From the NCBI GenBank assembly GCA_026004015.1, contig BPIH01000002.1, positions 1 to 64,000 of the forward strand: DNA of 64,000 bases, read 5' to 3'. This document shows positions 19,901-28,692 of the stretch, piece by piece. The position numbers and the translations under genes are program-made. The notes beneath the pieces are model-generated. The model was not told the origin of the DNA, made no database searches, and worked only from the letters and a program-made list of their open reading frames with translations. The stretch's first letter is position 1, and the number at the start of each line of letters is the position of its first letter. The stretch comes from Chloroflexota bacterium (GTDB taxonomy: Bacteria; Chloroflexota; Limnocylindria; Limnocylindrales; CSP1-4).

Positions 19901-21733
19901 ATGGTGAGCGCGCGACGCGACGTCGCCGGCGCGGTGGATCCGGTCCGACCGGTGGAGGTCGCGGTCGGAGAACCCGTTCCGACCCAGGCCGAGGAGGCCC
20001 CGGGCGCCCTCCGCGAGCTCCGGGTCCGCGACTTCGCCCTCATCGAGGATCTCCGGCTCCCGGTCGAACCTGGGCTCACCGTCATCAGCGGCGAGACGGG
20101 GGCCGGCAAGAGCCTCCTCATCGACGCCCTCGGCCTCGCCCTCGGAGCCCGCGCCGACCCGTCCACGGTCCGCCACGGGGCCGACCGGGCGAGGATCGAG
20201 GCCCGCTTCGAGGGCCCGGCCGGTCGGCGCCTCGTCGTCCGGGAGGTGAGTGCCGGCGGTCGGTCCCTCGCCCTCCTCGACGAGGCGGCGGTGAGCCTCG
20301 CCCGACTGGCCGAGGTCGTCGGGTCCGCCGTCGAGATCCACGGCCAGCACGACCAGCAGCGGCTCCTCGACCCCCGCCGGCAGCGCGACCTCCTCGACGC
20401 CTTCGCCGGCCTCGGGCCGCTCCGGGCGGCCGTGGCCGAGGCCGTCGAGCGCTGGCGGACGAACCGGGCCGCCCTGGCCGCCCTCGCCGTCGACCCGCAG
20501 GAGCTCGCGCGCCGGATCGAGATCGCCGAACACGAGGCTGCGGAGATCGCGGCGGCCCGGCTCCGACCGGGGGAGGCGGCGGAGATCCGAGAGCGCCTCG
20601 CCGCCGCGAGCCATGCCGAGGCCATCGCCCGCGGGGCGGAAGAGCTCGGCGAGCTCCTCGGGGGAGAGGGGGCGAGCCTCCGCGAGCTGGCCGGGCGAGC
20701 CGTCGCCGGCGCTCGGCGGCTGGCTGGCCTCGACCGTCGTTTCGAGGCCGTCGCCGAGCGCCTCGCCGGGGTCGAGGCCGAGGTCGACGACCTGGCGAGG
20801 GAGGTCCGCCGGCTCGCCGAACCGATCGATCACGATCCGGCGAGCCTGGCCCGACTCGAAGCCCGCCTCTCGGAGATCCACAGTCTCCTTCGCCGCTACG
20901 GCGACGACGAGGCGGCCGTGATCGCCTATGGGGAGCGGGCGGCGGCGGAGGCTGCCCGGCTGCGGGACGCCGATGTCGAACGGGAGCGGCGGGCCGCCGC
21001 CGAACCGGAGCTGCTGGCGGACGTTGCCGCGCGGGCCGCGGAGCTCTCGGCCCGCCGACGCTCGGCCGCCGTCGCCCTCGCCGCCGCCGTCGACGACGCC
21101 CTCGCCGAGCTCGGCTTCCGGCGAGGGGCCTTCTCGGTGGCCGTCGGGCGACGGGCCGCGGCACCCGACGAGCCGGCGGTCGAGATCGACGGGGACGCCG
21201 TCGCCTTCGACGCCACCGGGGTCGACGAGGTCGTCTTCACCTTCGCCCCGAACGTCGGCGAGCCGGCCCGGCCGCTGGCTCGGATCGGCTCCGGGGGCGA
21301 GCTGTCGCGGGTCGCCCTGGCCATCGAGGAGGTCCTGGCCGGGGTCGATGCAACGCCGACCCTCGTCTTCGACGAGATCGACGCCGGGATCGGCGGCCGG
21401 AGCGCCGAGCCCGTCGGCCGAGCCCTCTGGCGCCTCGCTCGCCGTCACGACGTCCTCTGCGTCACCCACCTCGCCCAGATCGCCGCCTACGCCGACCACC
21501 ACCTCCAGATCGCCAAGGCGAGCCGCGGCGGGCGGACGGTCACGGAGCTCCGGGTCCTCGACCGCGCGGGCCGGGTCGACGAACTGGCGGCCATGCTCGG
21601 CGGACGGGACGGTGGACCGGCCGCCCTCGCCTCGGCCGCGGAGCTCCTCGAACGGGCCGACCGCTGGCGCCGGGCGGAGGCCGAGGCGGGCCGGGGGACG
21701 GCGGAGCCGGTCGCCGACGAGCCCGAGCGGTGA
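19901..21733 (+). CDS. recN: DNA repair protein RecN
   Basis: LRELRVRDFALIEDLRLPVEPGLTVISGETGAGKSLLIDALGLALG; LVFDEIDAGIGGRSAEPVGRAL. Confidence 0.96.
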   Translation: MVSARRDVAGAVDPVRPVEVAVGEPVPTQAEEAPGALRELRVRDFALIEDLRLPVEPGLTVISGETGAGKSLLIDALGLALGARADPSTVRHGADRARIEARFEGPAGRRLVVREVSAGGRSLALLDEAAVSLARLAEVVGSAVEIHGQHDQQRLLDPRRQRDLLDAFAGLGPLRAAVAEAVERWRTNRAALAALAVDPQELARRIEIAEHEAAEIAAARLRPGEAAEIRERLAAASHAEAIARGAEELGELLGGEGASLRELAGRAVAGARRLAGLDRRFEAVAERLAGVEAEVDDLAREVRRLAEPIDHDPASLARLEARLSEIHSLLRRYGDDEAAVIAYGERAAAEAARLRDADVERERRAAAEPELLADVAARAAELSARRRSAAVALAAAVDDALAELGFRRGAFSVAVGRRAAAPDEPAVEIDGDAVAFDATGVDEVVFTFAPNVGEPARPLARIGSGGELSRVALAIEEVLAGVDATPTLVFDEIDAGIGGRSAEPVGRALWRLARRHDVLCVTHLAQIAAYADHHLQIAKASRGGRTVTELRVLDRAGRVDELAAMLGGRDGGPAALASAAELLERADRWRRAEAEAGRGTAEPVADEPER

Positions 21734-22855
21734 CGCCGTTGCGGCCGTCCTTCCGGGAGCTCGTCGCCGACTACCTCGCCCACCTCGCCCTCGAGCGGGG
21801 ACACGCGGCGGCGACGATCCGCGCCTACCGGGCCGACCTGGCGGCCTTCGAGCGCTTCCTCGGCGACCGCGACGATTGGCGCTCGGATCCCGGACCGGCC
21901 CTCGAGTTCCTCGCCGCCGCCCGCGGCATCGTCGCCGGGGGAGGGTCCCCGGTCCGTGCCGAGGGCGGTCGTCGTGGGTCTGTCGGGCGCGTCGCTCCGG
22001 CCACGATCCGCCGCCGGACGGCGTGCCTGCGGGGCTTCTACCGCTTTGCCTTCGGGGAGGGGTTGCTCGCCGCCGACCTCGCCGATCAGATCGTCCTCCC
22101 CCGGGCGCCGCGCCGCCTCCCCGAGGTCCTGAGCGTCGAGGAGGTCGAGCGGCTCCTCGAAGCGGCCGGGCCGGAGCCGTCCGCGCCATCCGCGCCGCGC
22201 CCGCCAGCCCCATCCGGGTCGGAGGCGCCGGAGCCGGTCGGGCGGGGAGCGGCGGCGCCCCCCGACGCGGCCGATCCGGCCGCCGAGCCGGCCGCCGAGC
22301 CAGCCTCCGAGCCGGCCGATCCGGCACGCCGAGCGTCGGGCGGCCCTCGGCCTCCGGGATCGGGCGCTCCTCGAGCTCCTCTACGCGACGGGGCTCCGGA
22401 TCTCCGAGGCCTGTGGTCTCGATCTCGAGGCCTGCTCCCTCGACGGGGCCTACGTCCGGGTCGTCGGCAAGGGCGGCCGCGAGCGGCTCGTGCCGATGGG
22501 CGAGCCCGCCCGCCGCTGGCTCCTCGCCTACCTCGAGGGGGGCCGCCCCCGCCTCGTCCGATCCGGCGGTGAGGCGAGGGGCCCGGTCTTTCTCGGGGCC
22601 CGGGGCCGGCGGCTCGCCCGTCAGGCGGCCTGGGCCATCGTCCGGGCCGCCGCTCGACGAGCCGGCCTCGCCGATCGGGTGAGCCCCCACACCCTCCGCC
22701 ATTCCTTCGCCACCCACCTCCTCGAGGGCGGTGCCGACCTGCGGGTCGTGCAGGAGCTCCTCGGACATGCGAGCATCTCGACGACACAGCTCTACACGCA
22801 CCTGACCGGCGAGCGGGTGCGCGAGGTCTACGCTCGGGCCCACCCGCGAGCCTGA
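21730..22855 (+). pseudogene. tyrosine recombinase (XerC/XerD family), apparent +1 frameshift in a low-complexity linker
   Basis: N-terminal SAM-like core (HLALERGHAAATIRAYRADLAAFERFLG) in frame 1; catalytic domain [12 protein letters not shown]...[43 protein letters not shown] in frame 2; switch upstream of 22322. Confidence 0.8.
22279..22314 (+). repeat. 12-bp x3 in-frame tandem repeat in the recombinase linker
   Basis: gccgccgagccg / gccgccgagcca / gcctccgagccg, encoding AAEP-type repeats. Confidence 0.75.
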
Positions 22856-22879
22856 GCCGAGACGGGAGGAACGGGACGC

Positions 22880-23644
22880 ATGAGTCGGTATGCCGAATCG
22901 CTCCTCGCCGACGGGGAGCGGATCGTCCTCGAGGTGCGCCAGCACCCGGTCGCTCTCCTCTACCGGGCCCGTTGGGCCATCGCCGCCCTCGTCGGCGCCC
23001 TCGTTTTTGTCTTTTTGGCGAGCGGCCTGCCGACGGACGGGGTCGGCGGTGGCCTTCGCAACCTCCTCGGGCTGGCGGCCCTCGTTCTCGTCGTCGTCGG
23101 CGTGGCCGCCGCTGGCTGGGCGTACCTCCAGTGGGCCGCCGACGAGGACGTCCTCACGAACCGGCGGGTCATCCAGATCCGGGGCGTCGTGAACAAGGAG
23201 GTCGCCGACAGCTCCCTCGAGAAGATCAACGACGCCGAGATGACCCAGAGCTGGCTCGGCCGGCTCCTGAACTTCGGCGACCTCGACGTCATGACCGCGT
23301 CCGAGGCCGGCATCGAGCGGATGCGGACGATGCCCGACCCGAAGGGCTTCAAGCGGGCGATGCTGAACGCGAAGCACGAGTACGAGCTCGAGCTCGCCCG
23401 GGGCGGCGTCGGCGGTCCGCCCCTCCGGCCGGCGGCCGCCGTCCCGATGCCGCCGGGCAGCCCGTCGGGTGTCGCTTCGCCCTCGGCCGCTGGCCCGGGG
23501 GCCGGGACCGGTGGTCGCCCGGGCGCCTCGACAGCGGAGGAAGTGACCCGGACCCTGGCCCAGCTCGCCGAGCTTCGGGATCGCGGCGCCATCAGCCCCG
23601 AGGACTACGAGCGGAAGAAGCAGGAGCTCCTCGACCGGCTCTGA
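22880..23644 (+). CDS. PH-domain membrane protein with SHOCT C-terminus
   Basis: Two TM segments; DEDVLTNRRVIQIRGVVNKEVADSSLEKINDAE (bPH2-like); TLAQLAELRDRGAISPEDYERKKQELLDRL (SHOCT). Confidence 0.85.
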   Translation: MSRYAESLLADGERIVLEVRQHPVALLYRARWAIAALVGALVFVFLASGLPTDGVGGGLRNLLGLAALVLVVVGVAAAGWAYLQWAADEDVLTNRRVIQIRGVVNKEVADSSLEKINDAEMTQSWLGRLLNFGDLDVMTASEAGIERMRTMPDPKGFKRAMLNAKHEYELELARGGVGGPPLRPAAAVPMPPGSPSGVASPSAAGPGAGTGGRPGASTAEEVTRTLAQLAELRDRGAISPEDYERKKQELLDRL

Positions 23645-23782
23645 GCCCGGCGGTCGCTCGGGCCGCTTCGGGTTTGCCCCACCCGCAGGCCGCTGGGCGG
23701 CCCCGTGCCGTCCCGGCGGTCGGGCCGGCTACGATAGGCACGGCCCGACCGAGCCAACCCACCCCGAGCGCGAAGGAGCAGC

Positions 23783-24409
23783 GTGTTCGAAATCGACCCG
23801 GAGCGGATCGTCCTCGTCGCCGTCTTCCTCCTCGTCGGCTTCCCCGTCCACGAGTTCGCCCATGCGGCGACCGCCTACCTCCTCGGCGACGCAACGGCGA
23901 AGCACTTCGGCCGCCTGACCCTGAACCCGGCCGCCCACTTCGACCCCCTCGGTGGGCTCATGCTCGTCCTCTCCGTCCTCGTCGGCGGCTTCGTCATCGG
24001 CTGGGCGAAGCCGACCCCGGTCAACCCGGCCAACCTCCGGGATCGCCGCAATGGCGAGGTCGTCGTCGCCCTCGCGGGACCCGCCTCGAACTTCCTCATG
24101 GCCGTCCTCGGCGCCGCCGTCATCCGCCTCGTTCTCGGCCTCGAGGTCGCCATCCCGGCCGCCCTCGGCACGATCCTCGTCCTCTTCGTCTTCTACAACG
24201 TCGCCCTCATGGTCTTCAACCTCATCCCCGTGCCGCCCCTCGACGGGTCGACCCTTCTCTTCCGGATCCTCGATCCGCGGACGGCCTGGCAGCTGCGCCC
24301 GATCCTCAGCCAGTACGGCTTCCTCATCATCCTCGTCTTCGTCTTCACCGCCGGCCGCCCGATCGCCGGCTTCATGTTCGATGTCACGCGGCTCCTGGTG
24401 GGCTTCTAA
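23783..24409 (+). CDS. site-2 protease family (M50) metalloprotease
   Basis: GFPVHEFAHAATAYLLGDATAKHFGRLTLNP; NLIPVPPLDGS. Confidence 0.94.
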   Translation: MFEIDPERIVLVAVFLLVGFPVHEFAHAATAYLLGDATAKHFGRLTLNPAAHFDPLGGLMLVLSVLVGGFVIGWAKPTPVNPANLRDRRNGEVVVALAGPASNFLMAVLGAAVIRLVLGLEVAIPAALGTILVLFVFYNVALMVFNLIPVPPLDGSTLLFRILDPRTAWQLRPILSQYGFLIILVFVFTAGRPIAGFMFDVTRLLVGF

Positions 24410-24878
24410 GGTCCGCCAGACCTGGCGGCACCTCCGGGCCCGGGTCGAACCCGACGAGCGGCGGGAGCTGGCGGGATGGCTCACGCCGGCCGAGCTCGCC
24501 CTCTTCGAGGCGATGAGCGTCGCCGACCAGCGTCACGGCCTCGACGTCGTCGCCCGCCTCCGGGAACGCGGGATGAGCGACCGGGAGGTTCTCGTGGCCG
24601 GCCTCCTCCACGACGCCGGCAAGGGGTGCGTCGGGCTCCTGCCGCGGATCGTCCACAGCCTCGGCCAGGGCGTCGGTCCCTGGGTCGTCCGGCTCGCCCG
24701 TCGCTGGCCCGGGCTCGGCCCGGATCTCGATCGGCTCCGGGACCACCCCGAACGCTCGGCCGCCCTCGCCGCCGCGGCGGGCTGCCCCGCCCGCACGGTC
24801 GAGCTCATTCGGCGGCAAGACGTCCCGACGGACGATCCGGCCTGGCCGCTCCTCCGCTGGGCCGACGAGACGAGCTAG
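24381..24878 (+). CDS. HD domain protein
   Basis: ATG at 24381; GLDVVARLRERGMSDREVLVAGLLHDAGKG. Confidence 0.78.
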   Translation: MSRGSWWASKVRQTWRHLRARVEPDERRELAGWLTPAELALFEAMSVADQRHGLDVVARLRERGMSDREVLVAGLLHDAGKGCVGLLPRIVHSLGQGVGPWVVRLARRWPGLGPDLDRLRDHPERSAALAAAAGCPARTVELIRRQDVPTDDPAWPLLRWADETS

Positions 24879-24881
24879 GCG

Positions 24882-26576
24882 ATGGCCGACGACGGGGTTC
24901 CGGGCTCGGTCGGCGCCTCGGTGGCGGGGGTGGCGCCGGCCGTCGTCGGCGCGGCCCGGCCGGCGATCCGGATCGCCGAGACGGCTCGGCCCGAGGCGGC
25001 CATCGAGGTCGAGCTCGGGGAGTTCGAGGGTCCCCTCGGCCTCCTCCTCGCCCTCATCGAGGCCCGCCGGCTCGACGTCCTGACGGTGCCCCTCGGCGCG
25101 CTCGCCGAGGCCTACCTCGAAGCCCTGGCGACGGCACCCGGCGATCGACTCGGGAACGTCTCGGCCTTCGTCGCCGTGGCGAGCCAGCTCATCCTCATCA
25201 AGAGCCGGGCGCTCCTGCCGCGGCCTCCCGAGCCGGCTCCGGGCCCGGAGGCCGCCGTCGAGGAGCCCGATCCCGAGACGGCCCTCCGGCATCGCCTCCT
25301 CGTCTACCGAGCCTTCCGAGACCGGGCTGCCTGGCTCGCCGAGCGGGCTGCCACCGGGAGGCGGAGCTTCCGGCGTGAGGCGCCGGCCGGCTCGGCGGCG
25401 CGCCTGGCAGGGCAGGTGGGCGGCTGTCTTCGGCCCGACCGGGTCGAGGATCCCCGCCTCCTCGTCGAGGCGTTGGCTGGATTGGCTCGGATCAGCCAGC
25501 CGCCACCCCTCCCGCCCGAGGTCGTGCCCCGGGTCGTCACCCTCGCCGAGCGGGCCCGGATCATCCGGGCGGCCCTCCAGGCGGCCAACGAGATCGTCCT
25601 CCAGGACCTCCTCGCCGGGACCCGCGACCGGGTCGTCGTGGCCGTCACCTTCCTCGCCCTGCTCGAGCTCGTGAAGCGGCGCGAGGTGGCGGTCGACCAG
25701 TCGGAGCCCTGGGGTCCGATCCGAGTCCGGCGGCTCCTCGACGCGGCGCCTCGATGGCGGGTGGCCGGCGGTGGGGGATACGGGAATCGCCCCGGGCCGC
25801 GAGGTGGAATCGTGATCGACGAGGCGTCGGGCTCCGCTCCCATGGACGCGGACCCCGGAGCCGCGGAGCCGGTGGACGCGGCACCGCCGGACGCGGCGCC
25901 GCCGGACACGGCAGCGTCGCCGTCCGAGGCGGCCCCCAACGGGGATCCGGCGTCGTCGGCCGGCCCGGCGCCGATCGAGCTCCGTCCGGCCCTCCTCGAG
26001 GCCCTCCTCTTCGTCGCCGAGCGCCCCCTCCATCGGCGCGAGATCGCCCAGCTCGCCGGGGTCGACCGGGCGATCGTCGACGCCTGTCTCGGCGACCTCG
26101 AGGTCGACCTCGCCGGACGGGGCATCCGCCTCCTCCTCGACGGCGACCGGGTCGAGCTCGCCACGGCTCCCGAGGCCGCCCCCCTCGTGGCCCGCTACCT
26201 CGGCGTCGACGCCCTCCGGCTCTCCCCGGCCGCCCTCGAGACCCTCGCCATCGTCGCCTACCGCCAGCCGATCACCCGGGCCGCCATCGAACGGATCCGC
26301 GGCGTCGACTCGTCGTCGGCTCTCCGCTCGCTCCTCCACCGCCGCCTCGTCGTCGAGCTCGGCCGGGCCGACCTGCCGGGCCGGCCGTTCCTCTACGGGA
26401 CGGGCTTCGAGTTCCTCGAGCGGTTCGGGCTGACGAGCCTGGCCGACCTGCCGCCCCTCGAGCCCGACGTCGCCGCCCGCCTGGCCGAGGAGGGGATCGC
26501 CCCGGTCGGGGTCGGACCCCTCGATGCCGCCGCCGACGGCCCCGACGCCGCCGACGACGGCGCTCCGGACGCGTGA
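24882..26576 (+). CDS. ScpA-ScpB fusion (segregation and condensation protein A+B)
   Basis: ScpA: IEVELGEFEGPLGLLLALIEARRLDVLTVPLGALAEAYLEAL...ASQLILIKSRALLP; ScpB: LRPALLEALLFVAERPLHRREIAQLAGV...LSPAALETLAIVAYRQPITRAAIERIRGVDSSSALRSLLHRRLVVELGRADLPGRPFLYGTGFEFLERFGL; one uninterrupted frame. Confidence 0.88.
   Translation: MADDGVPGSVGASVAGVAPAVVGAARPAIRIAETARPEAAIEVELGEFEGPLGLLLALIEARRLDVLTVPLGALAEAYLEALATAPGDRLGNVSAFVAVASQLILIKSRALLPRPPEPAPGPEAAVEEPDPETALRHRLLVYRAFRDRAAWLAERAATGRRSFRREAPAGSAARLAGQVGGCLRPDRVEDPRLLVEALAGLARISQPPPLPPEVVPRVVTLAERARIIRAALQAANEIVLQDLLAGTRDRVVVAVTFLALLELVKRREVAVDQSEPWGPIRVRRLLDAAPRWRVAGGGGYGNRPGPRGGIVIDEASGSAPMDADPGAAEPVDAAPPDAAPPDTAASPSEAAPNGDPASSAGPAPIELRPALLEALLFVAERPLHRREIAQLAGVDRAIVDACLGDLEVDLAGRGIRLLLDGDRVELATAPEAAPLVARYLGVDALRLSPAALETLAIVAYRQPITRAAIERIRGVDSSSALRSLLHRRLVVELGRADLPGRPFLYGTGFEFLERFGLTSLADLPPLEPDVAARLAEEGIAPVGVGPLDAAADGPDAADDGAPDA
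25875..25919 (+). repeat. 15-bp x3 in-frame tandem repeat in the ScpA-ScpB linker
   Basis: gacgcggcaccgccg / gacgcggcgccgccg / gacacggcagcgtcg. Confidence 0.75.
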
Positions 26577-27514
26577 CGCCAGGAGAGCGGCTGGCGAAGC
26601 TCCTCGCCGCGGCGGGGATCGGCTCGCGGCGGGCCGTCGACGCCCTCATCGCCGCCGGTCGGGTGACCGTCGACGGGCGGCCGGCGGTCCTCGGTGAGCG
26701 GGTCGACCCGGCCCGGGCGCGAGTCGAGGTCGATGGCCGACCCGTCGACCTGGTGCCGCCCGAGCCGGTCTATCTGGCGGTCCACAAGCCCGCCGGAGTG
26801 ACCTCGACGGTCCGCGACCGCTTCGCCAGTCGGACGGTCATCGACCTCGTCCCCGAGGCGGACCGGGGCCGGCGGCTCTTCCCGGTCGGCCGCCTCGACC
26901 GCGACTCCGAGGGACTCCTTCTCCTGACGAACGACGGCGCCTGGGCCGCGCGGGTCCTCCACCCCCGCTACGGTGTCGAGCGCGAGTACGCCGTGGCCGT
27001 CGACCGTCGCCTGGAACGGGACGAGCTGGAGCGCCTCCGGCGCGGGATCCCGCTGCCCGAGGGGGTCGCCCGGGTCCTCGGCATCCGGCCGGCCACGGCG
27101 AGCGAGGTCCGCCGCCTCCTTGCCGTCCTCGAGCCGATGCGACCCGCGGACGCCGGGCTCGCCTGGTATCGGGTCGTCCTCGGCCAGGGCTGGAAGCGCC
27201 AGATCCGGCGGATGTTCGGGGCCCTCGGCCTCCCGGTTCGACGCCTCGTCCGGGTCCGGATCGGGCCCCTCGGCCTCGGGGATCTTCGGCCCGGCGCGGT
27301 GCGGGTCCTCTCGCCGGCCGAGGTGGCGGCCCTGGCGGCCGGCGGGATCGAGGGCGCTGGAGCCGGAGCCGACCGAGCAGCCGGCGCCGCCGACCGAGCA
27401 GCCGGCGCCGCCGACCGAGCAGCCGGCGCCGCCGACCGAGCAGCCGGCGATCCGACGGAGCCGGGTCGTCCCGCCAGGCCCAGGCGTCGCCGGGCTGCGA
27501 ACGCGAGGCGGTAG
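26573..27514 (+). CDS. 23S rRNA pseudouridine synthase RluB/RsuA family
   Basis: S4 domain ERLAKLLAAAGIGSRRAVDALIAAGRVTVDG; LFPVGRLDRDSEGLLLLTNDG; GQGWKRQIRRMFGALGLPVRRLVRVRIGPL. Confidence 0.94.
   Translation: MTPGERLAKLLAAAGIGSRRAVDALIAAGRVTVDGRPAVLGERVDPARARVEVDGRPVDLVPPEPVYLAVHKPAGVTSTVRDRFASRTVIDLVPEADRGRRLFPVGRLDRDSEGLLLLTNDGAWAARVLHPRYGVEREYAVAVDRRLERDELERLRRGIPLPEGVARVLGIRPATASEVRRLLAVLEPMRPADAGLAWYRVVLGQGWKRQIRRMFGALGLPVRRLVRVRIGPLGLGDLRPGAVRVLSPAEVAALAAGGIEGAGAGADRAAGAADRAAGAADRAAGAADRAAGDPTEPGRPARPRRRRAANARR
27371..27449 (+). repeat. 21-bp x ~4 in-frame tandem repeat at the RluB-like 3' end
   Basis: gaccgagcagccggcgccgcc copies begin at 27371, 27392, 27413, 27434; encodes (DRAAGAA)n in the gene frame. 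Confidence 0.9.
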
Positions 27515-27651
27515 CGCCGGGATCCGGATCATCCCGCCGCCCGCGGCCCGCCCGCGACTGAGGTGTGGCGCCTCGGTCGCGCTCGCCCCATCAGCCGCCC
27601 TGCCGCTCCGCTATCTCGTCGAGGCTCACCGGCCCGGCAGGCAAGGATGCT

Positions 27652-27741
27652 CTCCAGGATGCGCGTGGGAGGCACGACCCATCACGCCCGGGCCGGCCGA
27701 ACGATCCGGTGGCTCCAGGATGCGCGCGGGAGGCACGCCCG
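27652..27741 (+). repeat. intergenic imperfect direct repeat, ~29 bp, 61-bp spacing
   Basis: ctccaggatgcgcgtgggaggcacgaccc (27652) and ctccaggatgcgcgcgggaggcacgcccg (27713). Confidence 0.7.
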
Positions 27742-27857
27742 GCGGCGAGAGGGAAGGGGAGCGGCCGACCTGCGGCACGGTCCCGGCTGACGAGGCACCC
27801 ACCGGCGCTGCCCGCAGCGATGGAGAGGCCGGGAACCCGGCCCCGAGGAGGAGTACG

Positions 27858-28682
27858 ATGGCCGTCGTGGACAGCGGCCCCATGAGCCCGGTCGAGCCCC
27901 AGCCCACCCCGGTCGTCGAGGCTGCCGGGCTGACGAAGCGGTTCGGGCCGATCGTCGCCGTCGACGGAGCCGAGCTCACCGTGCCCGCCGGCCGGATTGT
28001 CGGCCTCCTCGGCCCGAACGGCTCGGGCAAGACGACCCTCATCCGACTCCTCCTCGGCCTCGTCCGTCCCGACACCGGCCGGGTCACCGTCCTCGGGCGG
28101 CAGGTCCCCGATCGGTCCCTCCTCGCCGAGGTCGGCTACATGCCCCAGAGCGACGGCATCTACCACGAGCTGACGGTCTGGGAGAACATCCGCTTCTTCG
28201 GCGACCTCTATGGGGGCCTCGGGCGCGGGCGGGCCCGGGAGGTCCTCGAGCTCGTCGAGCTCGACGACCGCCGCCACAGCCTCGTGGCCGACCTCTCCGG
28301 CGGGATGCGCCGCCGCCTCTCCCTCGCCTGCGCCCTCGTCCACCGGCCGCGGTTCCTCGTCCTCGACGAACCGACGGTCGGCGTCGACCCGGCCCTCCGA
28401 GCCACCTTCTGGCACCACTTCCGGGAGCTCGCCGCCGGCGGCACGACGATCCTCGTCTCGAGCCACGTCATGGACGAAGCCGACCGCTGCGACGAGCTCG
28501 TCTTCATGCGGTCGGGGCGGATCATCGCCCGCGGCTCGGGCGCCGAGCTCCGGGCCAGCGCGGGGACCGCCGACCTCGAAGCCGCCTTCCTCCACTTCGC
28601 CGGCCTCGGCCCAGACGGCCGGCCGGTCGGCGATGGCGACGCCACGGCAGGGCGGCACCCGACCGGCCCAGGGCCGGCCTGA
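27858..28682 (+). CDS. ABC transporter ATP-binding protein
   Basis: Walker A GLLGPNGSGKTT; LSGGMRRRLSLACALVHRPRFLVLDEPTVGVDP. Confidence 0.96.
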   Translation: MAVVDSGPMSPVEPQPTPVVEAAGLTKRFGPIVAVDGAELTVPAGRIVGLLGPNGSGKTTLIRLLLGLVRPDTGRVTVLGRQVPDRSLLAEVGYMPQSDGIYHELTVWENIRFFGDLYGGLGRGRAREVLELVELDDRRHSLVADLSGGMRRRLSLACALVHRPRFLVLDEPTVGVDPALRATFWHHFRELAAGGTTILVSSHVMDEADRCDELVFMRSGRIIARGSGAELRASAGTADLEAAFLHFAGLGPDGRPVGDGDATAGRHPTGPGPA

Positions 28683-28692
28683 GGAGGAGCCG

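Noticed and set aside
26973-28682. ORF reading PTEQPAP repeats into the ABC ATPase as one protein
   Set aside because: Its first part is an out-of-frame reading of the rluB-like gene; the ABC protein has its own ATG at 27858 with GAGGAG upstream.
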